A stretch of DNA of 64,000 bases, taken from positions 35,937 through 99,936 of the forward strand of contig CAZSRS010000012.1 of the NCBI GenBank assembly GCA_964609625.1, written 5' to 3'. The notes under the pieces were generated by a model. It saw only the letters and a program-made list of their open reading frames with translations, did not search any database and had not been told where the DNA came from. How positions within the stretch are numbered: position 1 is the stretch's first letter; each line of letters starts with the position of its first letter. Of the stretch, positions 53,918-63,878 are shown piece by piece. This DNA is from G963674665 sp964609625. Lineage in GTDB: Bacteria > Desulfobacterota > Desulfovibrionia > Desulfovibrionales > Desulfovibrionaceae. The translations under genes were made by a program, and so were the position numbers.

Positions 53918-54979
53918 TCAGGTAATGCCTTTGTCCCGATAGAGTTCGAGGTGCCGCTGCATCACCCAGCTGCCCAGTGGCTCCACACCTTCAGGAAACA
54001 CCGGTTTCCACTCCAGAAGCAAGGTCTCGTCTTCCTTTTTGGGACGTCCCCAGGCCTCGAACTGCAAGCCGTACTCCACATCCTTGGTCTCGTAGTCTTC
54101 ATAGAGATGTTGGACCCTGCATTGCAGCCAGTAGCGGCGTTTCCGGCCGGCCGCGGGGTCGTAGAGATCCACCGCCACGTAAAACCGGTTGGCGATGGTG
54201 ACCTCCAGGCCGAGTTCGCGAACAGCCCTGCGTTTGACCAGCAGCCGCAGCCCCCCGGCCGAGATGTCCGCGACAGTGATCGGGTTGCCGGCCTTGCCGG
54301 GTTGGTGCAACAAAAGCGGTTTGCCCCAGCGTCGCACATCCGAGGGTTCCTTGACTTGTTGATCACGCCAGACAGCACACCCGAGGAAGTATTGCGAAGG
54401 GGGTTCCAAACGCAAGAATGCACGCTTCTGGTTCAATTCGATCTTTTCCGGAAAGGCCACGAGCAGGAGACTTTCTCCCGCCGAAGCGCGCTTGATGCCG
54501 GAGACGGTCGAAGAGAAATGATAGAAGGCCATGCCGCCCTGTTTTTCGGTCGGGACGCGGAAAAAGAATTCAACTTCACGGTTGAGCCAGCGCTTGGTGG
54601 CCGAGACGTTCATGTCCAGCTCCAAGGTCAGGGACTGCGCGGATATCTCCAGCAATGAACACATGGTGGCGCGCCGCGAGAAATCGGCGGGCATGAACTT
54701 CATTTCAAACTTGCTGCGTTGGTCCATGGCCTTGGTTAGAATTTCGGCTATCTGCTGCTTGTTGACGATCCAGTTGCCTGGAATGTCACGTGTCTTGAAT
54801 TGGTTGATCAACAGGTTCAGCCCTTTTCCGAGCACGTACAGGGCGATGGCCCCGGCGATGACCACCAGGATGTACAGAAACATTTCGTAGGAAAAGCCGG
54901 TGCTGGAAAAGCCGCCCCTGACTTGGTCCAGGAAACTTCTGTCGAAGCCGGCGGCGGTGGGAAGTACAGAGGGGTACAT
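53918..54979 (-). CDS. Membrane-anchored PilZ-domain protein
   Basis: 353 residues. One N-terminal TM helix (MFLYILVVIAGAIALYVLG), a YcgR-like N domain (about 85-185) and a PilZ domain (about 190-330) with the c-di-GMP motif R-A-F-L-R (KRAFLRLEP) and DISAGGLRLLV (D-x-S-x2-G). It should bind c-di-GMP and act at the membrane, e.g. on motility or exopolysaccharide. ATG 54979 with SD AAGG. Promoter TTGACA-N17-CAGGAT at 55009-55037. Nearby is a diguanylate cyclase gene, though not in the same transcript. Confidence 0.83.
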   Translation of the reverse strand: MYPSVLPTAAGFDRSFLDQVRGGFSSTGFSYEMFLYILVVIAGAIALYVLGKGLNLLINQFKTRDIPGNWIVNKQQIAEILTKAMDQRSKFEMKFMPADFSRRATMCSLLEISAQSLTLELDMNVSATKRWLNREVEFFFRVPTEKQGGMAFYHFSSTVSGIKRASAGESLLLVAFPEKIELNQKRAFLRLEPPSQYFLGCAVWRDQQVKEPSDVRRWGKPLLLHQPGKAGNPITVADISAGGLRLLVKRRAVRELGLEVTIANRFYVAVDLYDPAAGRKRRYWLQCRVQHLYEDYETKDVEYGLQFEAWGRPKKEDETLLLEWKPVFPEGVEPLGSWVMQRHLELYRDKGIT

Positions 54980-55008
54980 GCGGGCCTTGCAATGGTCCTG
55001 AAAAGGGT

Positions 55009-55037
55009 ATCCTGCTAGGTAATGCGTAACCTGTCAA
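55009..55037 (-). promoter_or_regulatory. Sigma-70-like promoter of the PilZ gene
   Basis: Minus strand: -35 TTGACA (55032-55037), 17-bp spacer, -10 CAGGAT (55009-55014). The inverted repeat CGTGA-N2-TCACG (55038-55049) directly abuts the -35 and could be an operator. The remainder of 55050-55257 has no supported gene. Confidence 0.5.
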
Positions 55038-55257
55038 CGTGACATCACGGTTAAATACCACTCCGGCATTTGCATGTCCCGTGCCGAGAATTCATGGGTC
55101 CTGAAATCGCCCGGAAGAATACTCTGGTGGGCAAGTGCGGCATACGCAATCCCATCCTAATCATTGCAATGGGAAAAGCAAGGATGATGACAGGGTACGC
55201 CGGAAAAAAGGAAGCCTGCCCGCTGCCGCGGAGTCTGTGCGCCATGTCGTAAAAACA

Positions 55258-57171
55258 CTACAGCAATCCCATCTTGTGTAGCTGGATCTCCAGGCAGGAG
55301 ATCGCAGCGGGTGTGATGCCGGAAATACGGCCGGCCTGTCCCAGGTTCAAGGGGCGAATCCTCTCCAGCTTTTCCACCACCTCGCGGGAGAGCCCGGCCA
55401 CCGCGGCGTAGGGCATGTCCTGTGGCAATGGCACCGACTCCAACCGCATGGAGCGCACTACCTGTTCGGCCTCGCGCTCCAGGTAACCCGCGTATTTGCA
55501 GGTATTCTGCGCCTCGTCCAGAACATCGGGGGGGAAGGTCCCGAGTTCGGGCCAAAACACCAGGAGGTTCCGAATGGCGAGGGACGGGCGGCGTAACAGT
55601 TCTGCCAGGGAGATGGTCTTGCCGGGGGTGGTTTCGCCCATGCCAGCCAGATGTTCACGTGTGGCCGCGTCCGGGCGGATGCAGCGTTCGTGCAGCCCCT
55701 GGAGCACGCTGTTCAGATCCCGTTGCTTCCTTTGGAAGCGTTCCCAGTGCCCATCGTCCACCAGACCCAGCTTCCGCCCAAGGGGCGTGAGCCGTTGATC
55801 GGCGTTGTCCTCGCGCAGCAGGAGGCGGTGCTCCGCCCTTGAGGTGAACATGCGGTAGGGCTCCAGGGTGCCCTTGGTGACCAAGTCGTCCACCAGCACG
55901 GCCATGTAGGCTTGGTCACGGCGCAGGAGAAAGGGCTCGCCCTCTTGCAGCGAGCGGCAGGCGTTGCAGGCAGCCCAAAGGCCCTGGGCCGCCGCCTCCT
56001 CGTAACCCGAGGTGCCGTTGATTTGCCCCGCGCAGTAGAGAGCGGCCACGGCCTTTGTCTCCAGGGTGGGGAGCAGCTGGGTGGGGTAGGCGAAATCATA
56101 TTCGATGGCGTAGCCGGGACGCACGATTTGGGCCTTTTCCAGGCCCGGAATGGTGGCCAACAAGGCCTTTTGCACGTCCAGGGGCAGGCTGGTTGGAATG
56201 CCGTTGGGATAGACCTCGGGACTGTCCAGGCCCTCGGGCTCGATGAAAATCTGGTGCCGGTCCTTGTCCGGGAAGCGGGCGATCTTGTCCTCGATCGAGG
56301 GACAGTAGCGCGCCCCCGTGCCTTGGATCACTCCGGTGAACAAGGGGGAACGCTCGAAGCCGGTGCGGATGACGGCGTGGGTGCGCTCGTTGGTATAGGT
56401 GATGTGGCAGGGGAGTTGGGGCAGGGGCACGGAATCACTGCGGAAGCTGAAAGGGGGGGGCGGGGTGTCGCCGGGCTGTGGCTCGAGGCCGCTGAAATCG
56501 ATACTGGCTTTGAGCAGTCGAGGCGTGGTGCCGGTTTTCAGGCGCCCCAACTCGATGCCGGCCTCACGCAGACACTGTGAGAGGGTGACGCTGGGAGGGT
56601 CACCCAACCGGCCACCTGGGAAGTTGGTCAGCCCCACGTGAATCAGCCCGCAAAGAAAGGTTCCTGTGGTGAGGATCACGGTGCGTGCGGGGAATTCCTC
56701 GCCCAGGGTGGTGCGCACGCCGGTGATGCGGCGCCTGCCGTTTTCCTTGCGCAGCAGCAGACCGGCGGCGGTGTCCTGGCGGATCCAGAGATTGTCCTGG
56801 GCAAAGACGTCGTGCCGCACCACCTTGAGATAGGCGTCGCGGTCGATCTGTGCGCGGGTGGCGCGCACGGCCGGCCCCTTGCGGGTGTTCAGACGGCGGA
56901 ATTGGATGCCTGCGGCATCGGCCCAAAGCCCCATGCAGCCGCCGAGCGCGTCGATTTCCTTGACCAGATGCCCCTTGGCCAGACCGCCGATGGCGGGGTT
57001 GCAGGAGAGGTGTCCGATGCGGTCGACGTTGATGGTCAGCAGCAGGGTGCTGTGCCCCATCCTGGCCGTGGCCATGGCAGCCTCACAGCCGGCGTGTCCA
57101 GCCCCCACCACGATGCAGTCGAAGCGGTCTGGAGGCGGGGGGCGCATGGCAAAGGCTGGGGCAACGGTCAC
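55258..57171 (-). CDS. mnmG: tRNA uridine 5-carboxymethylaminomethyl modification enzyme MnmG (GidA)
   Basis: 637 residues, FAD enzyme that with MnmE modifies U34 of certain tRNAs. FAD-binding CIVVGAGHAGCEAAMATARMG near the start, SCNPAIGGLAKGH and TGTFLCGLIHVG, and C-terminal helical domain. GTG at 57171 overlaps the M20 gene stop by 4 nt (GTGA). An ATG at 57147 is a weaker alternative. Normal length; MnmE is not in the window. Confidence 0.95.
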   Translation of the reverse strand: MTVAPAFAMRPPPPDRFDCIVVGAGHAGCEAAMATARMGHSTLLLTINVDRIGHLSCNPAIGGLAKGHLVKEIDALGGCMGLWADAAGIQFRRLNTRKGPAVRATRAQIDRDAYLKVVRHDVFAQDNLWIRQDTAAGLLLRKENGRRRITGVRTTLGEEFPARTVILTTGTFLCGLIHVGLTNFPGGRLGDPPSVTLSQCLREAGIELGRLKTGTTPRLLKASIDFSGLEPQPGDTPPPPFSFRSDSVPLPQLPCHITYTNERTHAVIRTGFERSPLFTGVIQGTGARYCPSIEDKIARFPDKDRHQIFIEPEGLDSPEVYPNGIPTSLPLDVQKALLATIPGLEKAQIVRPGYAIEYDFAYPTQLLPTLETKAVAALYCAGQINGTSGYEEAAAQGLWAACNACRSLQEGEPFLLRRDQAYMAVLVDDLVTKGTLEPYRMFTSRAEHRLLLREDNADQRLTPLGRKLGLVDDGHWERFQRKQRDLNSVLQGLHERCIRPDAATREHLAGMGETTPGKTISLAELLRRPSLAIRNLLVFWPELGTFPPDVLDEAQNTCKYAGYLEREAEQVVRSMRLESVPLPQDMPYAAVAGLSREVVEKLERIRPLNLGQAGRISGITPAAISCLEIQLHKMGLL

Positions 57172-58412
57172 GACTGGTACAGTACGTGGGCCAGGACCTT
57201 GGCGTCGCCGATCTGGGTGGATACCAGGGAAAATTCGTTGGGCTGATGCGCGTTGTGCACGCAGGTGGCCCAGACCGCGGCATGGAACCCCTGCCGGCGT
57301 AGGAATGCGGCCACGGTGCCCCCGCCGATGCCCATGGGGCGAGGCTCCACTCCGTAGACGCGGTGGATGCCGATCGTGAGCCGGCGGACCACTTCGCTGT
57401 CCTGTGGGGTGGGGGGTGCGGCCTGGGCATACTGCGCGGCCTGATACTCGATGCGCACCCCGGTCTCTTCCTCCACCAGAAGCCCCAGCTCGCGGATGCG
57501 CGAGAGTACTTGTTCCAGGTCGTATTCGGGCAGCACGCGGCAGTCCAGGTAGAAGACGTCATAGCCTGGCACCGTGTTCACGTTGGGTACGTTGGCCTCT
57601 TTTTTCGTGGGTTCGAAGGTGGAGTGGGGCGGGTCGAAGAGGTCGTCACCCGCGTCGAAGTCCCTGTACAGGGATTCCAGGAGAACGATGAACCTGGCCG
57701 CGGCGCGTAGGGTGTTGCGCCCCTGGTATGGGGTGGAGGCGTGACACTGCTTGCCGGTGATCGCGACCTTGACCCAAAGCATGCTTTTTTCCGCCACCTC
57801 GATCATGGTGCTGTCCGGCCTGCCGAAGTCCGGGACCACGAAGAGATCGTTGCTGGTGAACAGGTCGGGCCTGTTTTTGAGCACGTAGTCCAGGCCGAAG
57901 CCGCTGCCGGTTTCTTCGTCGGCCACGAGCAGCAGGCCGAGATTGCAGGGCGGGATGATGTCCAGGCGTTGGAAGGCGTTGGCCAGGAGCAGTCCGGAGA
58001 CGATGGCTTGGTGATTGTCTTCGGTGCCTCGGCCGTACATGCGGTCGCCGTCCACCCGCAGGGTCCAAGGGTCCGAGGCCCAAAGGGAAAGATCGCCGGG
58101 GGGTACCACGTCGGTGTGGCCGATGATCCAGAGGGTGCGCGAAGTATCCTCGCCCGGGAGTCGGCAGACCAGGTTAGGGCGATAGCCGCACGCCACACGT
58201 TGGTCCGGGGCGTTGATCCACTCGGGTTCGGGCAGGCCGAGCATTTTGATGTAACCGTCGAGAAATGCCGCCTTGGGCTGTTCGGCGTTGGTGGGACCGT
58301 CGCTGTTTTCGGGGCCCAGAGCCGGTATGGCGACGAGTTCGCGCTGCAGGTCGATGACGGCTTCGCGCTGGGTGTCGAGATGGTCCAGCAAAGCCTGGAG
58401 AACGGGGGTCAT
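57168..58412 (-). CDS. M20-family metallohydrolase (ArgE/DapE-type)
   Basis: 414 residues, cytoplasmic. Metal-ligand motifs: GHTDVVPPGD (His, Asp), GRGTEDNHQA, ADEETGSG (catalytic Glu and metal Glu), PDFGRPDSTM and the C-terminal HNAHQPNEF. The central dimerisation insert is present. Substrate specificity (N-acyl amino acid, dipeptide or similar) is not decided by sequence. SD AGGGA 9 nt upstream. Translationally coupled to mnmG. Confidence 0.87.
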   Translation of the reverse strand: MTPVLQALLDHLDTQREAVIDLQRELVAIPALGPENSDGPTNAEQPKAAFLDGYIKMLGLPEPEWINAPDQRVACGYRPNLVCRLPGEDTSRTLWIIGHTDVVPPGDLSLWASDPWTLRVDGDRMYGRGTEDNHQAIVSGLLLANAFQRLDIIPPCNLGLLLVADEETGSGFGLDYVLKNRPDLFTSNDLFVVPDFGRPDSTMIEVAEKSMLWVKVAITGKQCHASTPYQGRNTLRAAARFIVLLESLYRDFDAGDDLFDPPHSTFEPTKKEANVPNVNTVPGYDVFYLDCRVLPEYDLEQVLSRIRELGLLVEEETGVRIEYQAAQYAQAAPPTPQDSEVVRRLTIGIHRVYGVEPRPMGIGGGTVAAFLRRQGFHAAVWATCVHNAHQPNEFSLVSTQIGDAKVLAHVLYQS

Positions 58413-58478
58413 GGAGTGTCCCTGAACGCTGGAAACAAAGGCGGGGCCCGGTGGCCCCGCCCTGAGGTGATACGGTGC

Positions 58479-58763
58479 CTAACGGCCGCGGGCGGCGCGT
58501 TTGGAGGCCTTCAAGGGGTTGATCTTGACCTTTCCGCCCTTGTCCAGGGTGGCGCGGACATGGGTGGCGAAGTTGCAGGCCCCCAGGTGCCACTTTTTTT
58601 CCGGCACGGGGTAACTGGCGCAATACCTGCCCCCTTCGAGTTCCTTGATGCGCTCGCAGCCTTCGCATTTCTCGATGACAGGCTCGCAGGCCACGCCGTT
58701 GACCAGGACAGCGTTATCCTTGACGGTGACGCCCATTTCTGTGCCATGGGGCTGGGAATACAT
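58479..58763 (-). CDS. PxxKW family cysteine-rich protein
   Basis: 94 residues with six cysteines and the signature YPVPEKKWHLGACNFATH (P-x2-K-W). Other cysteines are in VACEPVIEKCEGCERI and RYCASYP, likely a metal or Fe-S site. The C-terminus is basic (KASKRAARGR). Function unknown; the family is typical of sulfate-reducing deltaproteobacteria. SD GGAGG is 10 nt from the ATG. Promoter TTGACT-N17-AAAATA at 58806-58834. Confidence 0.85.
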   Translation of the reverse strand: MYSQPHGTEMGVTVKDNAVLVNGVACEPVIEKCEGCERIKELEGGRYCASYPVPEKKWHLGACNFATHVRATLDKGGKVKINPLKASKRAARGR

Positions 58764-58805
58764 GATACGGTCACCTCCATTGGTGGTGTTGACTTAAAAA
58801 AAAGT

Positions 58806-58834
58806 TATTTTGCACACTCGTGGGCTCAAGTCAA
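58806..58834 (-). promoter_or_regulatory. Sigma-70-like promoter of the PxxKW gene
   Basis: Minus strand: -35 TTGACT (58829-58834), 17-bp spacer, -10 AAAATA (58806-58811). Confidence 0.45.
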
Positions 58835-59261
58835 GAGGCATCGCAGCGTGTCCTTGGATAATATCGTGAAGCGCGGCACGTTGAAAAAGCCGAAATGCCG
58901 CCTCAAGGCAAAGGCGCCAGCGTTGGGCGGTGCGGGTTTTCTATCATGGCTGGTGGAAGATCGCATCCCGAGCGCGTTGCATCGATACCGAAGTTGCCGT
59001 CGTGGGATTCAACGTGGTATCGAGCGGCGGACCGTCCCACAGCGAGCGAACCCCCCGTGGGACCTGCGAAGCCCCGTTTTCGCCAGACTGCGGCAGTCAA
59101 ACCACTGGACGTGTTCTGATTGTATCTCGATATGACATGTTTGGGCTGGTCGAATACCTATTTCTTGATTTTTCTGCCGCAATGACGGAAAAGGACATGT
59201 CGTACATACGTTTGCCCCCGCACGATGATGTGCCGACCCGACCGCGCCCGAGAGCCTCAAC
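58835..59261. other. Gene-free stretch before the dCache kinase
   Basis: About 430 bases between divergent genes. Small ORFs have no SD. One short stretch (58848-58895) reads SLDNIVKRGTLK in one frame, like the start of solute-binding proteins, but stops being similar at once. No promoter for the kinase was assigned. Confidence 0.4.
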
Positions 59262-62219
59262 GTGAAGAAACGTAGACGTATATCTGGATTGTTCAGACTC
59301 TGGAGTATCCGCTCCAGGTTGCTTGTGGCCTTCATCGTGCTCGTACTCACGCCTTCGGTGATCATCGGTCTTGCTTCGGCCCTTGTCAGTTATCACAGCG
59401 GCAAACGTCAGGTTTTGACGCAACTCGACACCATCGCGGCACTCAAGGAGGCCGAGATCCGTACCTGGGTCGAGGGCCTGCGCGCCGATCTAGGCCATGC
59501 CGCCAGCGGCGCCGAGGCCTTCAGCTGGATGCGCGTTCTGCTGCAAGGGCCGCTGCCCGAGGTGGATGCGGGCACCTCGAGCGCCAGGATTGCCCGGGAA
59601 CGCTCCTACATGCTGTTGCGCGACAGGTTCCTGGGCATAACCGAACTCCTCAGCCAGCAACGCCTCGAGGAACTGTTCCTGCTCGACTCCCAGGGGCGTG
59701 TGGTGCTTTCCACGGCCATCTGGAACGAGGATATGCGGTTTGATTGCTCGCGGTTTTTCCAGAACGGACTGCTTCGGGAGCAGGTTCACGTGGAGTTGAT
59801 ACCGCAGCGAGGGAACAGACGAGGCAAATGGGGAATAATCGTCTCGCGCCCCGTGCGTGATGCCCGTGGTAAGGTGCTGGGAATACTTTGCGGCCTGGCC
59901 GACTTGGAACGTCTCAATACCATCATGCGGGAACGCAGCGGCTTGGGTCGAACAGGAGAAACATTTCTCCTGGATGATGCGGGGGTGCTGCTCACTGATT
60001 CCCGATTCAGCGGTTTTGCACAGGGGAGCGTCCTCGAAGGTCACTATGGGAGCTTGCAGGTCTCCGGCCAGGCAAAAACCATTGGTGACGTCTATGCGGG
60101 CTACCATGGCAAACAAGTGATCGGCGTGCATAAGGTCCTTTCCGGTCTGGAAATGACCCTGGTGGCTGAGATCGACCTGCAAGAGGCATTCGAGCCCATT
60201 GTCTTGGCACTATCCATAAGCGGCGGAGTGGCTCTGGGAGCCCTCATACTCGCGGTTTCGGCATCTGCCCTGTTCACCAGACGGCTGAGCGCGCGTCTTG
60301 CCGATCTGTCGGAAGCGGCCAGGAGGATGGCCAGGGGGGACATGTCGCGACCGGCCGACGTTGCGGGCAGTGACGAGATCAGCCGGGCTGCGGCAGCTTT
60401 CAACGCCATGACGGGCCGGCTCGAGCGGCGTTATGAAGTCGAGCGGCTGGTGGCCATGATTTCGCGGCAGTTGCTGAAAATTTCTCCCGAGGACATGGAG
60501 AGCCGGATTGAAAACGTCCTCGCCGAGCTGGCCACCTTTTTGAATGTGGACGGAGCCTTGGTTTTTTATGGGCCGGAAGGTGTCAGCAGCGTTTCGTGTC
60601 ACTATGAATGGATGGACGAAGATGTTCCATCGTTGAAAGACAGAATCCTGGAAGTGGATATTTCCAGGTTTCCCTGGTTGTGGAAAAAGTGCTCACTGGA
60701 GGGAGCCGTCAAGATCTCGAGCATCCGTAATCTGCCCCCTGAAGCAATGCTGGAACGACGGTTCTGCGAAGAGTTCGGCATCAAGGCCGGATTGGTGTCA
60801 CCCTTGGTCCAGTCTGGCAAGTACGACGGCTTTCTCGCGGTGATCACGGTCTGGGGAGAGCGGGAGTGGATAGGAGAAGAGCAGGCCCTGTTGAGCATCT
60901 TGGCCGACATCATCGGCAGTGCCATCGAGCGCTCCCGCGCCCAAGAGGCCTTGCACCGTAGCGAGGAGCGGTACGCCCTGGCCCAGAAGGCCGCGAACAT
61001 CGGCAGTTGGGACTGGGACATCAAGGCGGGAAAGCTCTATTGGTCCGATGCCGTGGAGCCCATGTTCGGGTACGAACCCGGTACATTCAAGAATTCCTTC
61101 AGATCGTTTCTCAGATTCGTGCATCGAGACGACAGATCCGCCTTGGTTCAGGCCATACGGCGGTCCTTTGAGATCGATCAGGTCTACGACATCGAGCACC
61201 GCGTCTTTCGCGCGGATGGAAGCGTGCGCTGGGTGTATGCCTCCGGTGCTGTAATCCGCGATCAGCAGGGCATGCCTATGCGCATGTTGGGCATCCTGCG
61301 CGATATCACCAAGCGGAAAAGCGCCGAAGAGGCGTTGGAGGCCATGAACCGCAGGCTCGAAGCCACCGTGGAGGAACGCACCCGAGACCTGGAGCAGAAG
61401 GCCGATGAATTGCAGCGTGCCAACAAGCGACTGCGTGAACTGGACATGCTCAAGTCATCGTTTCTCGCCTCTGTTTCCCACGAATTCCGCACTCCGCTGA
61501 CATCGATCCTAGGCTTTGCCAAGATGATCCAGCGCGATTTCCGTCGGCATTTTTCAGGCACCGCGGCAAAGGGCCATGGCAAGGATTTGGGGAAGCGTAT
61601 AAACGACAATCTGGAGATTATCCTTCACGAAGGGGAGCGGTTGACGCGGTTGGTGAACGATGTCCTGGACATCACCAAGATCGAATCCGGCAAGGTGGAG
61701 TGGCAGGACCGCGAGGTTTCGGTTGCAGAATGTGTCGCTCGGGCCGTGAGTACTTCCCAGGGCTTTTTCTCCGGCAGGCGCGATGTGGCGCTAGAGGTGG
61801 ACGTACCCAGGGAATTGCCCACGCTGTTCGTTGATCCCGACAGGTTGTCACAGGTACTGATCAACCTACTGCATAACGCGGTGAAGTTCACCTTGAAGGG
61901 GAGCATCCGCGTGACGGCAGGACTCAAGGACGAAGAAACGCTGCAGATACGGGTGCAGGACACAGGCATTGGAATCGCGGCCGAGGATCTCGAGATCATT
62001 TTCGACAAGTTTCACCAAGCCACGCGCTACGACGCCCTGGAAAGCAAGCCCGAGGGCACCGGCTTGGGGTTGGCCATTTGCCGGCAGATCGTGGAACACT
62101 ATCGGGGGTGTGTCTGGGCAGAGTCACAACCAGGCAAGGGCAGCGTGTTCATCGTGGAGCTGCCCATCCGGTTGCATCCGGTGGAGCCACTGGAGTTCGA
62201 CGTCCACGAGGTCAATTGA
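59262..62219 (+). CDS. dCache-HAMP-GAF-PAS histidine kinase
   Basis: 985 residues. Two TM helices (about 18-40 and 315-340) enclose a periplasmic dCache-like domain (GITELLSQQRLEELFLLDSQ, GETFLLDDAGVLLTDS). HAMP (RRLSARLADLSEAARRMARG), GAF (about 400-545), PAS (about 570-690), coiled coil, HisKA with ASVSHEFRTPLTSI (His about 740) and HATPase (GTGLGLAICRQIVEHYRG). No receiver domain. GTG at 59262 is used as start, in line with the basic MKKRRRIS N-terminus before the first TM. Ligand unknown. Convergent with the amidohydrolase gene. Confidence 0.88.
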   Translation: MKKRRRISGLFRLWSIRSRLLVAFIVLVLTPSVIIGLASALVSYHSGKRQVLTQLDTIAALKEAEIRTWVEGLRADLGHAASGAEAFSWMRVLLQGPLPEVDAGTSSARIARERSYMLLRDRFLGITELLSQQRLEELFLLDSQGRVVLSTAIWNEDMRFDCSRFFQNGLLREQVHVELIPQRGNRRGKWGIIVSRPVRDARGKVLGILCGLADLERLNTIMRERSGLGRTGETFLLDDAGVLLTDSRFSGFAQGSVLEGHYGSLQVSGQAKTIGDVYAGYHGKQVIGVHKVLSGLEMTLVAEIDLQEAFEPIVLALSISGGVALGALILAVSASALFTRRLSARLADLSEAARRMARGDMSRPADVAGSDEISRAAAAFNAMTGRLERRYEVERLVAMISRQLLKISPEDMESRIENVLAELATFLNVDGALVFYGPEGVSSVSCHYEWMDEDVPSLKDRILEVDISRFPWLWKKCSLEGAVKISSIRNLPPEAMLERRFCEEFGIKAGLVSPLVQSGKYDGFLAVITVWGEREWIGEEQALLSILADIIGSAIERSRAQEALHRSEERYALAQKAANIGSWDWDIKAGKLYWSDAVEPMFGYEPGTFKNSFRSFLRFVHRDDRSALVQAIRRSFEIDQVYDIEHRVFRADGSVRWVYASGAVIRDQQGMPMRMLGILRDITKRKSAEEALEAMNRRLEATVEERTRDLEQKADELQRANKRLRELDMLKSSFLASVSHEFRTPLTSILGFAKMIQRDFRRHFSGTAAKGHGKDLGKRINDNLEIILHEGERLTRLVNDVLDITKIESGKVEWQDREVSVAECVARAVSTSQGFFSGRRDVALEVDVPRELPTLFVDPDRLSQVLINLLHNAVKFTLKGSIRVTAGLKDEETLQIRVQDTGIGIAAEDLEIIFDKFHQATRYDALESKPEGTGLGLAICRQIVEHYRGCVWAESQPGKGSVFIVELPIRLHPVEPLEFDVHEVN

Positions 62220-62267
62220 GTCCGAGGGCGTATCCACGGAAACCATGGAGTCGCCCTCGAACTTCTT

Positions 62268-63641
62268 CTATTTCAGTATCTCCTTGCGCAAGGAATCCGG
62301 CAGCCAGGGTGCGGGCAGGGACTTGTGGCTGCGGTGCCTGCGGATGTCGTGCAGGTTGTTCCTGAGCCAGTCGAGGTGTCGCTGGATGTTTTCCTTGTGT
62401 TTGCCTTCCGTGAAGTCTGGGGCGATGCCCAGATAGCGCAGGGGGGATTGCCTGGAAATGACGTCGAAGTCACTGCCGAGATATTGTTGGAAGACTTTGG
62501 TATAGGTGCTGTCCTGCATCTGCATGAGGATCATGATGAAGTCCGTGCCCCAGAGGATGTTGTCGGTGAAGTCCCCCTGGGACAGGATGGAGTTCATGGC
62601 CGCCCTGTACTTTTCACCATGGATTCTGTCCACCACCATGGAGTGGAAGGAGATGTCGGCGTAGACGTTATCCGTGGAGCGCATGAGGTTCAGGATGGTG
62701 ACGTGCCACGGAGTGTGGGGATACGCGGGGCGCTTGTAACGGAAGGAGCCCGAGATGAAGTCGTCGCCGCCGAAGTGCCCGAAGCAGACGCGCAGGTCAG
62801 GATAATCGTGGAGCAGCTGGACCCAGTGTGCGGGGTTGGCGTTATCCGCATGGGCGGCGATGCCGAAGCCCGCCCGGTTGCAGTGCATGAGTACGGGGGC
62901 CTGCATCTCCTGGCATTTCTTGAGCAATGCGCGCATCTTTGCATCCTGCACGGAAAAGCCCGCCGAGGGATAGAGCTTCACGCCGATGCAGGAGCCGTCT
63001 CCCAGGTGTTTTTCGACGTACGTCATGTGGTCGGGGCGGCGGGTGTCCACGCCCAGGAAGGGCAGCACCCGGCCGGGATGGCGGAAGCACTGGTGCAGGG
63101 TGTCCCTGATCTGCCAGTCCAGGAGTGTGTCCATTTCCTTTTTGTCGGCCTTGGCCGGGTCGCCGTAGTACTCGACCATCAGGGCCACAGTGACGTCCTC
63201 GGACTCCATACAGCTCAGAAGCCGGTCGGTGATGGTATCCACGGGGGCGAAAACCGTGCTCAGGAACTCCATCCAGTCGCCGGCCCAGCTGATGCGGGCC
63301 TCGGTCTCGGCTGGAATCCAGCGCAGCATGTAATCCCTGAAGCCGAGAAAGCCTTTCCAGCGTTTTTCGTTGAGTTTCTTGAGTTCTTCAATCGAGCTGA
63401 TCAGGCTTTTCGGTGTTTCGCTTTTTCCCTTCAGCTTGATCAGCCCCCTGTCGAGCATCAGGCCTTCAGGGCCGAACAACTCCCGCTTGGCATCTATCAT
63501 GGCCACGGCAAGGTTGGTGATGATATCCCGGAACGGCCTGGGTACGTTGGCGGTGATCAGCCTGTCCTCCAACTGGGGCTTGCTCTGTTTCGTGAACACA
63601 CTCTGCAGGTTGAACACGTGACTGTGGCAGTTGAAGCGCAT
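62268..63641 (-). CDS. Amidohydrolase family (TIM-barrel metal-dependent hydrolase)
   Basis: 457 residues, cytoplasmic. N-terminal MRFNCHSHVFNLQ gives the H-x-H metal site. LPFLGVDTRRPDHM, GVKLYPSAGF (Lys), APVLMHCNR (His), VCFGHFGGDDF (His) and ILWGTDFIM (Asp) follow the amidohydrolase 2 order. About 100 residues longer than typical members, with an insert (MLDRGLIKLKGKSETP) near residues 65-110. Substrate unknown. ATG 63641 has SD AAGGAGG. Promoter TTGTCC-N17-TATCAT at 63737-63765. Confidence 0.8.
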   Translation of the reverse strand: MRFNCHSHVFNLQSVFTKQSKPQLEDRLITANVPRPFRDIITNLAVAMIDAKRELFGPEGLMLDRGLIKLKGKSETPKSLISSIEELKKLNEKRWKGFLGFRDYMLRWIPAETEARISWAGDWMEFLSTVFAPVDTITDRLLSCMESEDVTVALMVEYYGDPAKADKKEMDTLLDWQIRDTLHQCFRHPGRVLPFLGVDTRRPDHMTYVEKHLGDGSCIGVKLYPSAGFSVQDAKMRALLKKCQEMQAPVLMHCNRAGFGIAAHADNANPAHWVQLLHDYPDLRVCFGHFGGDDFISGSFRYKRPAYPHTPWHVTILNLMRSTDNVYADISFHSMVVDRIHGEKYRAAMNSILSQGDFTDNILWGTDFIMILMQMQDSTYTKVFQQYLGSDFDVISRQSPLRYLGIAPDFTEGKHKENIQRHLDWLRNNLHDIRRHRSHKSLPAPWLPDSLRKEILK

Positions 63642-63736
63642 GGGGTCCTCCTTTGGACGAGGCACCTTGGCCTTGGCTATTGCGAAGGGGAGGGAAAAGG
63701 ATACTCCTCAGTATTCTGTAGCATGATCAGACAGAA

Positions 63737-63765
63737 ATGATAGCAATAGAATCTATCGTGGACAA
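63737..63765 (-). promoter_or_regulatory. Sigma-70-like promoter of the amidohydrolase gene
   Basis: Minus strand: -35 TTGTCC (63760-63765), 17-bp spacer, -10 TATCAT (63737-63742). The surrounding 63720-63800 is strikingly AT-rich compared with the window. Confidence 0.45.
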
Positions 63766-63878
63766 AAATTATATAATGCTACAATTATCCTATTCTTATA
63801 GACAAGCCGATAATTGTCTCTGGGTAAACCCAGGGCTTTGCCGGGGGACTCCAAAGTTTGACAGCTCCGGGATTATAT

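Noticed and set aside
58848..58895. SLDNIVKRGTLK, resembling the start of an amino-acid-binding protein
   Set aside because: Similarity is only about 12 residues, without signal peptide, and continues into unrelated sequence; too short to call a pseudogene.
58930..59265. 111-residue plus-strand ORF overlapping the dCache kinase start by 4 nt
   Set aside because: The overlap looks like coupling, but there is no SD, no signal or motif, and the composition is not protein-like.
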